From the NCBI RefSeq assembly GCF_016097555.1, contig NC_054713.1, forward strand, positions 16,402,680 to 16,466,679: a stretch of DNA of 64,000 nucleotides, written 5' to 3'. Positions 9,489 to 21,552 of this stretch are shown here, one piece after another. The DNA is from Gigantopelta aegis. Its lineage: Eukaryota; Mollusca; Gastropoda; Neomphalida; Peltospiridae. The translations under genes and the position numbers were made by a program. The notes under the pieces are model-generated. The model was not told the origin of the DNA. It saw only the letters and a list, made by a program, of their open reading frames with translations, and did not search any database. Position 1 is the stretch's first letter. The number at the start of each line of letters is the position of its first letter.

Positions 9489-10866
9489 ATGGTCTCACAG
9501 GTAACAGGTGGTGGAACAAGCCAAGGCCGAGCAGAGACATCTTTGGAAGAGTATAAAAAGGAAAGCAACACGACAGTTTGTCAATTCGTCGAGAAAACAC
9601 AAAGGGAACACATCGTGCAGCAACAGCAAGTCCAAGAAGAAGAAATCGGATTGCTTGAGTCAGTAGAAAAAATGTACATGAATAAAGCTGAAGAAGAGGC
9701 CCATGCCGAAGAATTATCTATCTTTGAACTTCCACGTACATTCACTTTTGTTGAAAAATATATATATTACGAAGATACGAGACCCATGTCCCAGATCACA
9801 ACGGAGAGCAGTCCCATGGAGTTTAACATCTATGGACAAGGCATTGATTACATCGACCTGAAACGTACCAAACTGCACGTGAAAGCCAAAATTACCAAAG
9901 CCGATGGCAGTGTGTTGGTCAAAGATGAAAACGTGGGACCCGTCAATCAGTGGCTTCAAAGTCTGTGGTCGCAAGTGGATCTGATACTCAATGGAAAACT
10001 CATCACCACCTCGACCAATCTGTATCCATACAATAACTACCTGAAAGTGTTGTTGAATGGCATGTCCACAGCAAAATAATCATCTCTTCAGTCTCAACTC
10101 TACTACTAAGACACGTCTGAAGATATAGAGGCATCAATTCGGACTCATTATCAGAGGTGCTTTATGTGAAACCAGTCACACTGTGGATATGGGAATGACC
10201 AGGGGGTGACATAAGGGGGGAAATACCGGGGGGAGAGGGGGGGGGGGGGGGGGGAATGACGGGGTGGGGGGGGGGAATGCCCTGCTACCAGCCATCATCA
10301 CAGCTCATGCCAAAACACTGCAGGACATAGAAGCCAAATATCCGTTCACGAAGAGCGACATCAAAGTGTCTTCCATTCCCAAAGGACAACTGAGTTTTAC
10401 CTGGGATCACTTGTTTCAAAACAAATGTCCCAACAAAGTAGTGGTGGCATTGGTCTCTGCAGAAGCAGTGAATGGCAGTTACACCAAGAATCCATTCAAT
10501 TTTCCCATGTACAATCTTGACACGATCGCCTTATACGTCAATGGTGTATCCTTACCAATTCAACCTCTGCACATGGGCAACAATCAGTACATCTCGGCCT
10601 ACAACAATCTGTTCGAAGGAAGAGAATCCATAGAACTAGACGTGAACAGGGAAGATTTTATAAGTGGATATGCTCTGTATTAATTCACCTTGGAACCTTA
10701 CCACTTGAAGGAAGAATATCTGGATCTTATAAAAAGGGGTAATCTACGACTGGACTTACAGTTTAGAAAGGCCTTGTCAGAAACTGTCAAATGTTTGATC
10801 TACTCTGAAGACAACCTTCTGCTTCAAATCGACGGAGCCAGGAACGTCTTGTACGTGGAACAATGA
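9489..10866 (+). pseudogene. Polinton major capsid protein (double jelly-roll), broken
   Basis: Recognisable blocks: ELPRTFTFVEKYIYYEDTRP, SPMEFNIYGQGIDYIDLKRT, NQWLQSLWSQVDLILNGKLI near the N-terminal half. Further on come QLSFTWDHLFQNKCPNKVVV and PFNFPMYNLDTIALYVNGVS. These match the Polinton major capsid (PY) family, the hexon-like double jelly-roll. A long G-rich tract lies inside the interval. Broken at a few places. Confidence 0.85.
10231..10272. repeat. poly-G tract inside the capsid region
   Basis: Run of G interrupted by short AATGACG segments. Similar G runs occur at 15,241, 21,519 and 23,050. Confidence 0.85.
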
Positions 10867-11247
10867 ACACGCTACAGTTGGAATTTGCTCTGAATGTCGA
10901 TCCAGTCACGAGACACGTCAGAGTGTATGCTGCAGATGAACTTCCACGTCACTGACTGACCAGTTTTCCAAGAGGATTCATCGTCAACACGGAACCATCA
11001 ACCATGAAAGGACAACATTGGGTGGTCATATGGTTGGAAAGTGCCAAACACGGAGAATTCTTTGACAGTTTTGGAATAACCTCCAAAATACTACTAGAGA
11101 CAGTTTCGAACCTTTCTGCAGAGCAAAAGTGTACACACTACCTACAATAAAAGGGTGCTTCAACACGTGGACAGTGGCTTGTGTGGACTGTTTGCTTTGT
11201 TTTACATAGCGATGAAATCGACAGGATCTTAACTCAGAGACATTCAT
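10864..11247 (+). pseudogene. Polinton cysteine protease (adenain-like), broken
   Basis: FPRGFIVNTEPSTMKGQHWVV carries the HW motif around the catalytic His, and AKHGEFFDSFG is the next conserved block. Near the end, GLCGLFALFYIAM fits the catalytic Cys block of the adenovirus-type maturation protease (C5 clan). It sits directly after the major capsid. It would process capsid proteins in the family. Broken. Confidence 0.8.
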
Positions 11248-11257
11248 AACTATTTGT

Positions 11258-11535
11258 GTGAGTGTGGTCCTGTAGCCCTGAGTGTGGCCCTGTGGCCCTG
11301 GGTGTGGCCTTGTAGCCCTGAGTGTGACCCTGTGGCCCTGAGTGTAACCCTGTGGCCCTGGGTGTGGCCTTGTAGCCCCGAGTGTGGCCCTGTGGCCCAG
11401 AGTGTGGCCCTGTGGCCCTGGGTGTGGCCTTGTAACCCTGAGTGTGGCACTGAGGCCCTAAGTGTGACCCTGGGTGTGGCCTTGTAGCCCTGAGTGTGAC
11501 CCTGAGGCCCTGAGTGTGGCCCTGTGGCTCTGGGT
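11258..11535. repeat. minisatellite, ~14-15 bp unit
   Basis: Tandem GTGTGGCCCTGTGGCCCTG-like units, alternating GAGTGTGGCC, GGGTGTGGCC and TTGTAGCCCT variants. ORFs through it on both strands are artefacts of the repeat. Confidence 0.9.
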
Positions 11536-12045
11536 GTGATGTTTCATAACGAGTTTAATGTTTCATACCGAGTTTGATGTTTGATGCCAAATTTGATTTG
11601 GGGAATACCGAGTTTGATGAACTATATGGTATTGTTGTTGTTTTTTTGTGGGGGTTTTTGTGTTGTTTTTTTTAATCCAAAAAATTTGTTTGCAGCTTCC
11701 CCGTAAACACAACTTGTTTTGTGTCCAAGAGGTGAGTGGAGAGTGGGATAATGCATGGAGAATTTAGAATACCTATAAAAAATTCAATCACTGTTCTAAA
11801 AAAGGAGTATTGACTTCATAAATCACAAACATATTGGACTATTTACGAAACAAATAAACAATGTTGAATTTGAAACAAAGTCCGATAAAAAAGAGTTACA
11901 CGTTGGAGACTCTGATTCATACCAAGTTTGATTTGGTGGAAAATACCAAATTTGATGTTTCATACCAAGTTTGATGTTTGACACAGAATGACATACCAAG
12001 TTTGGTGTTTGATGCCAAGTTTGATGTTTTGGAGTATGTTTGATA
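11536..12045. repeat. degenerate tandem repeat, TACCAAGTTTGATGTTT type
   Basis: Two clusters (about 11,540-11,615 and 11,925-12,045) of CATACCAAGTTTGATGTTT-like units, separated by T-rich and A-rich sequence. No ORF. Confidence 0.6.
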
Positions 12046-12085
12046 TTTATTATTTAATAGCCATAAGGAAGAGTGTCCAAATCAT

Positions 12086-14276
12086 TCAGAATGACCCATT
12101 TGTTATAGACAATCTGGTAAAAAAAATTCCGGGTCTGCTGTAGATTTTTCTCTTTATTTTCTCTCTCGATATTTTGCCAGGATTGGTCACCATGATGGAC
12201 CCATCTCTCGTTGGAGACCACACCATGTCTCGAATGGTGGCGAAATTGATGAGTTTGGCGTTGGTGTGGTGGATAGTGAACCCTCTCACCTTACAGGTTT
12301 CTTTCCCTTTGCTCGTCCTGTATGCATAATTCTTGGGACCACCAAAGACAAACCCTACAATGTGGTCTCCATCCAACTCATCTGTCAATTCACCAAGGTA
12401 ATCGCCCAATGGAGGCTGGTAGCTGCCAGGCTTACACACATAGATGACAGAGTATGTGTCATAGTACAGCACGTGTCAGTCCAATCTTTCTAGGATGCTG
12501 TACAGTTTCAAACGTGCCCAGGACGTGGTGAAGATGGCCAAAAAGATGTTGACTTTTTTGTCATCGGGAACAAAGCTCGATTTGTGTTGGTATTCCAACT
12601 GCAAGATGTTATCAGTGAGAATGTGAAAGTTGACGATCTTTTTGGTAGGGTCTGTCAGCATCTTGAAGCAGGTTTCAGCATTGTTTTGATGGATGAAGGA
12701 GGACTGTTTCATATTGAGCTGGCCTTCTTGATTTCGGGAGTGCATCAAGTCCTCAGGATGGCCCGTTCTTCATCCGTGTCGACATGGTGTCTGTTGCTCT
12801 GCATCTGCGCAGGTCCGACACAGGGGGAACTTCAGTGATTTTGTCAAAAATCGTTTGTGATGATCGTAGGATGTCCAACGGGATACTGACAGTACTTGTT
12901 GACCCATGTGTAGAGCGAAGTGAAGTCTACATACTGGATCTTTTCGTCTTTGGCCGTTTCGTAATGAAGCATACTGGCATTCCTCCTACCACGAAAGAAG
13001 GAGTCTCTGGGGTCCAACCGTTCTTGGATATCTAAGCCGTCAACGAACGTCTTCATTTCAGGGTTATAGTTCAGCTTTTGGTGGTACTTGTGTTCCCAGA
13101 TGCCCACGAGGTTATATCCTTTTTCTTTCAAGATTTTACGTTTCTTGATCATCAGACCATGTAATTACTCAATGGACTGGTTGGTGCGTGGCTCAATGGT
13201 AGAAGAACGTTCGTGAGGATAGCACTTTTTACATCCATGCCAAAGACATCCATTGAATTCAAAGGCTGTGTTGGTCCTGGCGCAGTACCCGTCGAGCCGA
13301 TAGTTGGTCTCTGGAACGTGGAATTCGCCATCGTTCAGTGCGTGCTGGATATCTTATTTTGTGTGGATGTTGGTGTTGGATCCACTCCAGTCATCGTATG
13401 GACGATCAACTGAAGTGGTCCCTCTGCACGTATCCCGCACTGGGCACTTGAGCTATTGGAATCAGAACTCTTTCGTTTTCTTCGAGGGTGAATCCCTGTC
13501 GTTGCAGTTCTTCTTCAGACTCCCACTGATTTTCTTTCACCTTGATGGACAAAGATCCATCCGGGTGTTTTCTGATGGACATCCAATCTGAAAGGGTCTT
13601 TCCGTCGGATAGCTTGACGTCGCTATGTTCTTTAAACAATTTGGCCTGAAAGATACCCATGCAGACTGATGCGATGCAATGCTGATGAATTGCGAGAAGG
13701 GATCGATGCCGTTGACGTAAGTGATGGCTTTCGTGTCGACACCGAGTTGCTTTTCGCCCATGGATTCCATCATGAAGGCTTAGAACTTGAGGCAAGCTTC
13801 CCTCAGTATGGTGACGTCAGAAACGCAATATTCTTTCATTTCTTGTCTGAAGTCGAATATACCCGCCTGTTCAGTGTGCCATTTCAAAAAAATCTTGTCT
13901 CTCCATGGAGTCTACGCCGTACATCGGGGGTTCCAGAAAGGGTTCTTTGTAGTCTTGGTGTTCTTGGGTATTTCATCAAACATGCTGTGGAGATTGTTGT
14001 GGAGTTCCTGAATACCTTTGTCCTGCCATGATTCATTGAACTTCACCTGATACGTGGTGTCAATGGCACCCAGCTTGTTGATAGTTCTTTCCCCTATTTT
14101 TTTAAAGCAGTAAGGCGTTGGGTTGTTGTTGTTGTTGTTGTTGTTGATGTTGTCGTCGTCTTCAACCACGACTGGACCAATGCCCCCAAACTGATTAATG
14201 ATCCTCTGTTTCTTGTTGGGGGTTCCGACGACGTCAAAGGTTCTAGTCCTGGCTCTGCGGGGTAGTTCGCATGCAT
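12086..14276 (-). pseudogene. Polinton protein-primed DNA polymerase B, broken
   Basis: Minus-strand blocks in order. Near 14,150-13,950: LGAIDTTYQVKFNESWQDKG with an Asn-rich tract. Then RILIPIAQVPSAGY-like sequence in 13,406-13,795, LKEKGYNLVGIWEHKYHQKL at 13,100 and PRDSFFRGRRNA. Near the end are LLYYDTYSVIYVCKPG (the YxDTDS motif-C region) and GDYLGELTDELDG. This is the palm end of a family B protein-primed polymerase that would replicate the element. Many breaks; heavily decayed. Confidence 0.8.
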
Positions 14277-14289
14277 TTCTCTTTTAGAG

Positions 14290-14850
14290 AGTTAACTTAA
14301 TTTTTCTTGATCTATATGCCAAGGCCTTCAGAAAACGTTTGGGTAACACTTCTAGGTTGAGTACGTTTTCTCAGTAGAGCACATTTATGATTTTTGGTTG
14401 GACGCGAAAAGGATAAAATGACGATATTAGAGTTTCATGCAATAAATAATTATTTGACACCCATAGATGATTTATTTTGATTTATTTCAATTGTTTGGGT
14501 GATACTGACTATGTTTTAGCATTATTCATTTCCATAAACCTGGGTTGGGGGTACACAATGACCTTATTTTACACATTTTACTCGGAAATCGCTTTTGATT
14601 TGAAAGTAGCTCAAAGTTTAAGACAAACACCGCCAAAAACACCAATATGGCGGTCGGCGAGTAATGGCGGCTTCTAGTTGCTGAGTAAAAATGTGTTTAT
14701 CTTGACACTAATTAGTGCTTTATAATCATTAAATATTAATTATTATCAACCTGAAGCGGTGTGGAAGCTAATATATACAAGTGAAAGTCTGTTGTATGTT
14801 TTTGTGCCGTGTAACTAGCCACCGGGGCTATCATTTTACTTGGTGTTGAC
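14290..14850. other. non-coding between PolB and the LINE
   Basis: AT-rich, no gene. A small fold-back (CACATTTTACTCGG near 14,571 against CTGAGTAAAAATGTG near 14,680) encloses about 110 bases. Confidence 0.4.
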
Positions 14851-14879
14851 CATGGCTGTATTGCCAGATATATGCCCGG

Positions 14880-17110
14880 ATTCAACACGTGTAGTATATA
14901 GACCGTTCTTATTCCTGTTCCAACCATGTCAACCTCCAATAGTTTAAATGTTTTGTTAGATGAGATGGACAGGAGTCTTAACTCAATAGTGGCTGAACTT
15001 ACGGCCGATAAAGCCAACGTCTCGGTGTTGTCGTCACTTGACGAGTCGATTTTACCCGACGTGTCCCACATAGCTAGAACGGAACGTATGACGTCGGACC
15101 CGCTGGGTGACGTACGAGCCTCTTTTAAAAAAAGACACCGATGTCGTCGACTCCGTCCAAGCATGCCAGGCGCGACACCCCACTCCCCGATGGTGGCCTC
15201 TCCTTCACAGTTGAAAGACATGTGGAGGGGGTGCCTGCCTGGGGGGGGGGGGGGGGGGGATTTTTAAGCCGGATATAGATGAATCCCTAGCCCGTGAGCT
15301 AAACTTTGACTGTGAGTTGGAAGTTAGTAACATCACTGACGTAGTCGTTGATGATTCGTCGCTACCCAGTCCCATCCGGTCGGAGGTTTGTTATGTCTCC
15401 AACAGCTCCGGGATCGGGAGTGATACAGCCTTCTGGAGAGTGGCAAATAATTATGATGACCTACAAAAAGATCTCCAGTGGGATGTTAATAATTTGGCAC
15501 TTTGGTCTAGAGCTTGGGGGGTTACCATATCCAAAGCAAAAACCAAAAGTATTATTTTTCATAAAAAAGACTATTTAAATCGGTTTGCGATCTAAAACTA
15601 AGATTGAATGAGGCTATTATTAACCAGGTGCAATCGGTCAAATTTCTGGGTGAGATCTTTGACCACAAGCTTAGTTTTGGAGAACACATTACTGAGGTGA
15701 CTGGTAATTGTACCATATATATAAATGTATTAAGGGTACTATCAGGCACACCATGGGGCGCAGATAGAAAAACGCTGCTCATGATCTTCGAGGCCTTTAT
15801 TGTTTCCAGACTGCAGTATGGCGCCCAGGCCTTTGGATGTGCTTCCCAAACTTAGCTTAGAAAACTTGATGGCGTATATGGTAGAGTACTCAAAATTATT
15901 GTTGGGGGCACTATCTGTACGCTATAAGATAGTGTTATGGTTGAGCTGGGTGTAATGCCGCTGGCCCTCAGGAGGATCAGGCAAGGACTTAAATATATTA
16001 ATAAGATACGTAGCCTTGTACCTGAATCCCCAGTCAACAACCTTAAATCAATTAAAATTAATATAAATAGAGATAGAGACACATCTATTGTTTCATATTT
16101 GAACCATTTTGCAAATGACTTTGAAATTGTTGGCCTGCCCCTAAGTATAAGTAAGGTTAGTGTTGACCTTCCGTGGCCGGTCAGCACTCCCAAGGTCAAT
16201 TACCACATTGGGAAGGGATTAATAAAACAGATAATCCAAATTTTAAGAAAAAAGGTTTTCAAGCAGTGGTTGGAGAATTTTACCCAGATGTGACTCAGGT
16301 CTATACAGACGGATCACAGGACCCAACCACTGGAAAAATAGGTATGGCCTTTATAATACAAAATTCCAAATTATTAAAAAAAATCTATAGCTATTAGGGC
16401 TAGGCTATCAGATAATATTTCGGTATATACTTCTGAACTAATGGCAATAAAAATAATAGCCCGAATAGATACGTTCTCTTCTCAGATAGCCTTAGTGCCC
16501 TACAGGCAATCCATGGAGCTCATAGTGTTAGACCTGAAATTGTCCAAAATGTATACAAAATGTTTAAAGATATTGCTGCCAAGGGGACTGACCTCGTCCT
16601 TGAGTGGGTCCCGGCACATATAGGAACAGCGGGCAATGAATTGGCTGACCTTAATGCAAAGAAGAGCTCGCAGGACCCCACTGTCGGTGTTCCAGTTAAC
16701 CATAACTTTAATGAAATAAATTATATAGCCGAACCACACTTTGGACGCCTGTGGCAAACAGAATGGGACCACAGGACCAGAGTGTGGCATGCTTATATCA
16801 AACCAAGGGCGACTAATCCTGGACCAGTTTCTTTTGATGTTAAAGCTACTAAAATTATTGCACGATTAAGAATGGGTGTCTCTTCGGGTTTAAATGATAT
16901 TAAATTTAAAATTAAGAAAATAAATTCACCCAATTGTTTAGTATGTCATAAAATTAAAGATGTAAAACACTTTTTGGTTGACTGTACTAAACATACAAAA
17001 AACAGACTGAAACTGGTAAATTATTGATAAATAATTGACCTGATACACTTATGACATGCGCATATGACTGACCAATATTTATTAACCTCGAGGGTTTTCT
17101 ACGATGTTGC
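14880..17110 (+). mobile_element. I/Jockey-type LINE with RNase H, deleted and broken
   Basis: The 5' part (ATG near 14,926: MSTSNSLNVLLDEMDRS) may be the start of ORF1. A G-run at 15,241 follows. Then the sequence jumps to the thumb end of a reverse transcriptase (NNYDDLQKDLQWDVNNLALW, TISKAKTKSIIFHKK), so the RT core is missing. Next come IINQVQSVKFLG and RLQYGAQAF. An RNase H domain is visible as VYTDGSQDPTTGKIGMAFII and LVLEWVPAHIGTAGNELAD, followed by a Cys/His block (CLVCHKIKDVKHFLVDC). RT plus RNase H in this order points to the I/Nimb group. Frameshifts occur near 15,595, 15,855-15,937 and 16,390. Probably inserted into Polinton 1. Confidence 0.75.
15241..15259. repeat. poly-G run in the LINE
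   Basis: 19 G residues between the ORF1-like part and the RT-derived part. Confidence 0.9.
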
Positions 17111-17125
17111 AGACATTAGTTGACC

Positions 17126-17700
17126 TTAGTCGTGCTCACAGCGAAAATATTGCGGTTTCAGTGGTTCAACAGTTTCAGGGACAATATGGCTCTGCAAGGC
17201 AAGCATGGTGGTGTGGGCATTATAAAACGCACGCTGGGTATGAGGCAGAATGCTATGACTGGTCGAGGGCAGGTTGTCGAGAGAGCTGCCTTTACTGAAA
17301 TCTAAAACCTGCATGGAGGTCACAGACATTTGTGATATAACATTTGTGGTATCTCAGCACCTTCACCAAATAATGCTCATCATTGCGAATCATGGTTGTA
17401 GAGAGGGATGAGTATTTTTTCGTTGTACCTGGTAGAGTACAATGGAGTATTGCCGAGATTCAGAAGTAGTTCCACGAAGATGACGACAGATTAGTTTCTC
17501 CAGAAGACAGAAGTTTGTTGTTTGAAATCCAGAAAGTCTGTTTTGGTAGAGGTGCTCCTGTGTTGATGGAACTGTGTTCGACTGGTACAATATTGGTGCG
17601 CTTCCTTCTCTCATTGACCTTTACTGACGGGTCATCCAAGTACATGTCGAACACATAGTCACATCGGCCAAACTGACGATAAACATCAGAAAATAACATG
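17126..17700 (-). pseudogene. fragment of an unidentified repetitive gene family (left copy)
   Basis: Minus-strand peptides: YRQFGRCDYVFDMYLDDPSV and VNERRKRTNIVP, with PLPKQTFWISNNK (17,699-17,520); ETNLSSSSW; then IFDFSKGSSLDNLPSTSHSI-type sequence near 17,290. I associate this with a multicopy, unnamed family in mollusc and cnidarian genomes that also contains an LTGCD-TS motif. The two parts of this copy are separated by frame changes. The right copy at 18,390 runs in the opposite direction. Confidence 0.5.
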
Positions 17701-17703
17701 AAA

Positions 17704-18385
17704 ACTCAGAGGGGATCCTGACAGTTGGAAAGGCCAGTAAAACGAACCTTACGAACAGTCTATAACAAATGACAAGTTTCTCTGGTGTGTATATTCATAG
17801 TCCTCAGTCTTGAGATGAGTCTCTAATGCTACAGTCACATATACACACATTTGGGATAAGGTTCTGGGAAAATTTTGAAAATCTCACGGCGCCTGCAAGG
17901 GTGCCTTGGCTATCCTACGGGCGCCTTGGCATTCTTTCCTCGCCGTAAGGCACATCGGAAGCTTTTAGAGCGGAGTTAAAAGTTCGCGATGTGTCGTATA
18001 CATTTTTATTAGCCGTAAATCATAGACACGTTGTATACAGCATCGCACGAGCACTGCATGGGCCCAGTATGGCCCCCGCAACACGGACGGCACTGAATTT
18101 TGGGCCCCTCAAATCGTATGGCACCCGTACGATTTCCAAGATCATCGTATGAGTATCTTACAATGTCCGTGCGAGTCCCTCACGAACCCCGTACGATGTG
18201 TAAAAATCGTATGGGTATCTAACGGCTCCCTTCCGACTGCCATGCGACATCCATAGGATATCCTGCTGTACACTTGCAGCTTACCAACAGGCACCGTGAT
18301 CATGGCCTCACAACAAAGGACCTTTTGAAATATAATGTCACACCCTCTCCTCTCCTGTTCAGTGACAACGATATGATGACCAGCC
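17704..18385. other. non-coding centre of the inverted pair
   Basis: Contains GCGCCT/GGGCGCC-rich sequence near 17,885 and two copies of a CCCGTACGAT...ATCGTATGRGTATCT motif at about 18,124 and 18,188. No ORF of note. Confidence 0.5.
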
Positions 18386-18389
18386 CACC

Positions 18390-19095
18390 TCTACCAAAAT
18401 AGGAGGAAATGTTCTGGCCTTCAAAAAACAAGAAGCTTCTTCTGGAGAAACTAATCTATCGTCATTTTCGTGGAAATACTTCTGAATCTCGGCAACACGC
18501 CACTTTAGTCGACTCGGTAACAAAGGCAAAGGCAAAGAAAAGGATCTGGCCCACCATCTATCATCATATGAAGAAGCTGAACTTCGGATAAACCATTCAT
18601 GTCTTGAGTTCTCTTGAGGCAGGACACAGAGTATGTGTCCTAATCTCCATTAATATAGATGTAATTATCGCCCTGCTCCACCCCCGTACTGCTGCAACAC
18701 GACCTTGATGAGCTGTGTGTACGAACTGGAGTGGGAGATTCCACTCGGTACTCGACACTCCACTCGACATCCTGGGTCATCAGCACTATACAGAATCCCC
18801 AGCCTTGTACAGCCTTACAGGGTGTGACATCACCAGCAAAGTTGGTACAAACAAGGCAGCTTTGAAAGCAGAACTGGAGAAGTTTCTCAAACAACTTTGG
18901 GAGATATTCAACCCTCTTTACAACCATGATTCGCAATGATGAGCATTATTTGGTGAAGGTGCTGAGATACCACAAATGTTATACGACAAATGTCTGTGAC
19001 CTCCATGCAGAGATTTTCGATTTCAGTAAAGACAGCTCTCTGGACAACCTGCCTTCGACCAGCCATAGTATCCTGCCTCATATCCAGCAGTATTT
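18390..19095 (+). pseudogene. fragment of the same repetitive gene family (right copy)
   Basis: Plus-strand peptides LLEKLIYRHFRGNTSESRQH at 18,430, LYSLTGCDITSKVGTNKAAL at 18,805 and VLRYHKCYTTNVCDLHAEIF at 18,960, then SSLDNLPSTSHSILPHIQ. This is the inverted counterpart of 17,126-17,700. It keeps an extra middle segment with the LTGCD-TS motif. Interrupted by several frame changes. Function unknown. Confidence 0.5.
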
Positions 19096-19259
19096 TGGTA
19101 TGTTTGAAACTTTTGCACTAATAATGAAGTAATCTTTAAATAGTAGTATTTAGGACAGTTATCAATGATAAATAATGATAATTCATGAAAGGCCTGATGT
19201 TTTTAATGATTGAACATCATTTTTTATTAATGTGGTCTGTTTGATTGGATGGGTTTTTT

Positions 19260-21050
19260 TCAATTATTATCTGGGATAAGGTAAGGAGGAGGAGGGGTGG
19301 AGAATTTGTGTATTTGACTCTTTTTTTTGCCCTGCAACTGTGGATTGTTCTTCTGTATTCTTTGTTCATCTACCATCTCTGTTAGCTGTAATACTGTTTG
19401 TTGTATTAATTTCATCTGACTCACTAGAAGCTCAAAGTCATTACTTCTGCTATCCATGCCACTCTGTGTAGTTCTCTGCCTTTCAGGAGATCTATTTACA
19501 GCAGCTGATGCATTCTCATGAACCACTTGCACATTTTCTTCTATTATGCTATCTCCTGTATCGCCAGACTGCAGTACATCATGACTACACTGATCTGAAA
19601 CCATATTCGAGGGACAACCTTTTTGAGACTTGGATCTAGTTATTATCTTTACGAGACATTTCTATTTTAATTTCAATAAAATTATCTCTTTTTAGCTGAC
19701 TAGTTTTTGTTTTTGTTTTATTGTGTTAAAATGTTCCTTTGCCTTCTCAAATAATTCAAATATTCCTTAAAGTGACCATTTATAAATGAATAAAAACCAG
19801 AGGTTCGGATCACTGGATGTGAAAATTAAAATATTAACACATCCCACATCTGACACCAGAAATAATGCGACGACCCAGGAAAACTGGGTGTCTGGTAAAT
19901 GGTAAATTTACTACTGAAGGCAAAAGATCACCAACAAATGTTCAACTTCATCAACGTCTACTAATAACTAATAGATTTTAACAACTTGTTAAATGTATAT
20001 GTATATGTCTCCTTTAGTAATTAAATAATCAATAATAGCTATTTGCTAACACTAAATTATCATCAGGGCAAAATAACTAACAATATATTCAACTCAATGT
20101 ATCTAACAAGTCAGGTGTCGACCTTAAAAAACTGAGTTCAATCATCTACTAATACTTTAACCAATTAATTACGAACTCAACAGACTGAGTCTAAAAAAGA
20201 TACAGGTAATGGATTTTGTACTAAAACATCCTCCAAACGCTTCACTAGAAAAATACTGTAGTCTACAAACAATAACTCAAATTGTTTGTCAAATACTAGT
20301 GCACTCGCACTTACTTCACTGGTATAAACCAATACAAACAATATCCAATTGTTTGCCTAATCAGTGTACATGCACAAGCCTCGTGTGTGCACACTCTATT
20401 CTTTATACACTTGCAATTGAACTTGTCACATAAATATCCACAATACCCGGGACTTACACCTTTATGTGCTGGGTATTGCTTACTCTATTCCCTAACTTAA
20501 TTAATGCATAGTCAAAACCTATTTCTATTTCTTAACAAGTTTCGTTCCATGACCTAAAAATTAGTCTGGTCCTTATTTATTACACTAAAACATCTGCTAA
20601 ATCTGCTAAATCTGTATTTCCAATTACTACACCAATCCACCTAATGGGACGAAATACTGACAACAACCCAACTGGCTATACTATGACGTTATTATGACCA
20701 CACTATATGACGCGATTGACCAGACTAACAAACATTGGCTGGATTGCTATTTATACCCCCGCCACATTCTACGTTTGGCGTAATTCTACTATTACTGGAT
20801 TTCCAGCCGCTTGCGTAATTTACACCTTACAATTCCGCCGATCCCATCAATGGTTGGAACGGCAGAATTATTCTGCCCTTTATTGGATAAATTGCCAATA
20901 ACGCTAAAATTAACTCTTTAAAATAATAAATATTATTTAAGCTAACTATACTTAATTTTACATATTTTATAACTTTTATAAGACATTTCTCGTTCTTTAA
21001 AAACACATAAATACACAATCAGCTAAAAATAGCACTTTACCTTTGCAAGG
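19260..21050 (-). mobile_element. LTR-retroelement piece: one LTR plus 5' internal part, fossil
   Basis: On the minus strand an LTR-like block (about 21,050 to 19,866) ends in GTCGTCGCA. Seven bases later is an 18-base primer-binding-site candidate (TGGTGTCAGATGTGGGAT, 19,858-19,841) resembling the tRNA-Leu type. A TATA box (TATAAATAGC, 20,755-20,746) lies in the LTR. Downstream, 19,604-19,260 holds a 114-codon, coil-rich ORF (MVSDQCSHDVLQSGD...) that could be the start of gag. No pol and no second LTR seen, so it is incomplete. Outer limit uncertain. Confidence 0.5.
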
Positions 21051-21054
21051 CGAA

Positions 21055-21516
21055 TGACGTCTGCAAAAACAGCTGTTTATGACAGGAAGTATTTCAGACC
21101 GAGGCTCTGGCGCCATTTTCGTACAGCATACATGTTACGAGCTACTATTGCTAATATATATATATATATCAAATATGATTACCCTAATTTAAATCGTATA
21201 TATTTAAATCATAATCTTTCTTGTTCTTTTAGTGGTCTGTAAACGTTAATCAGTTTTATATATTGTGTTTTTATATTTATATCTTTCCAGATTCCAGCGG
21301 GATGAACCCAAGAAAAAGAAGAAAAAGATTCAAAGAAACAAAATTACAAATTGTTTTAATTAGTAAATTGTACATTAAATTCTAGTTTTTGATTAGTGTA
21401 GTATGTTTGTTAGTTTATAATGTATGTGTACATTTTCCAACTTTTAATTGTGCTTTTCTGTTGATGTACTTTTGAAAAAATCCAAAAGAAACACCCAAAT
21501 GATAAAAATATAGGGT

Positions 21517-21552
<36 letters not shown>

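Noticed and set aside
11250-11487. Repetitive ORFs on both strands
   Set aside because: Both are read-through of the GTGTGGCCCTG minisatellite.
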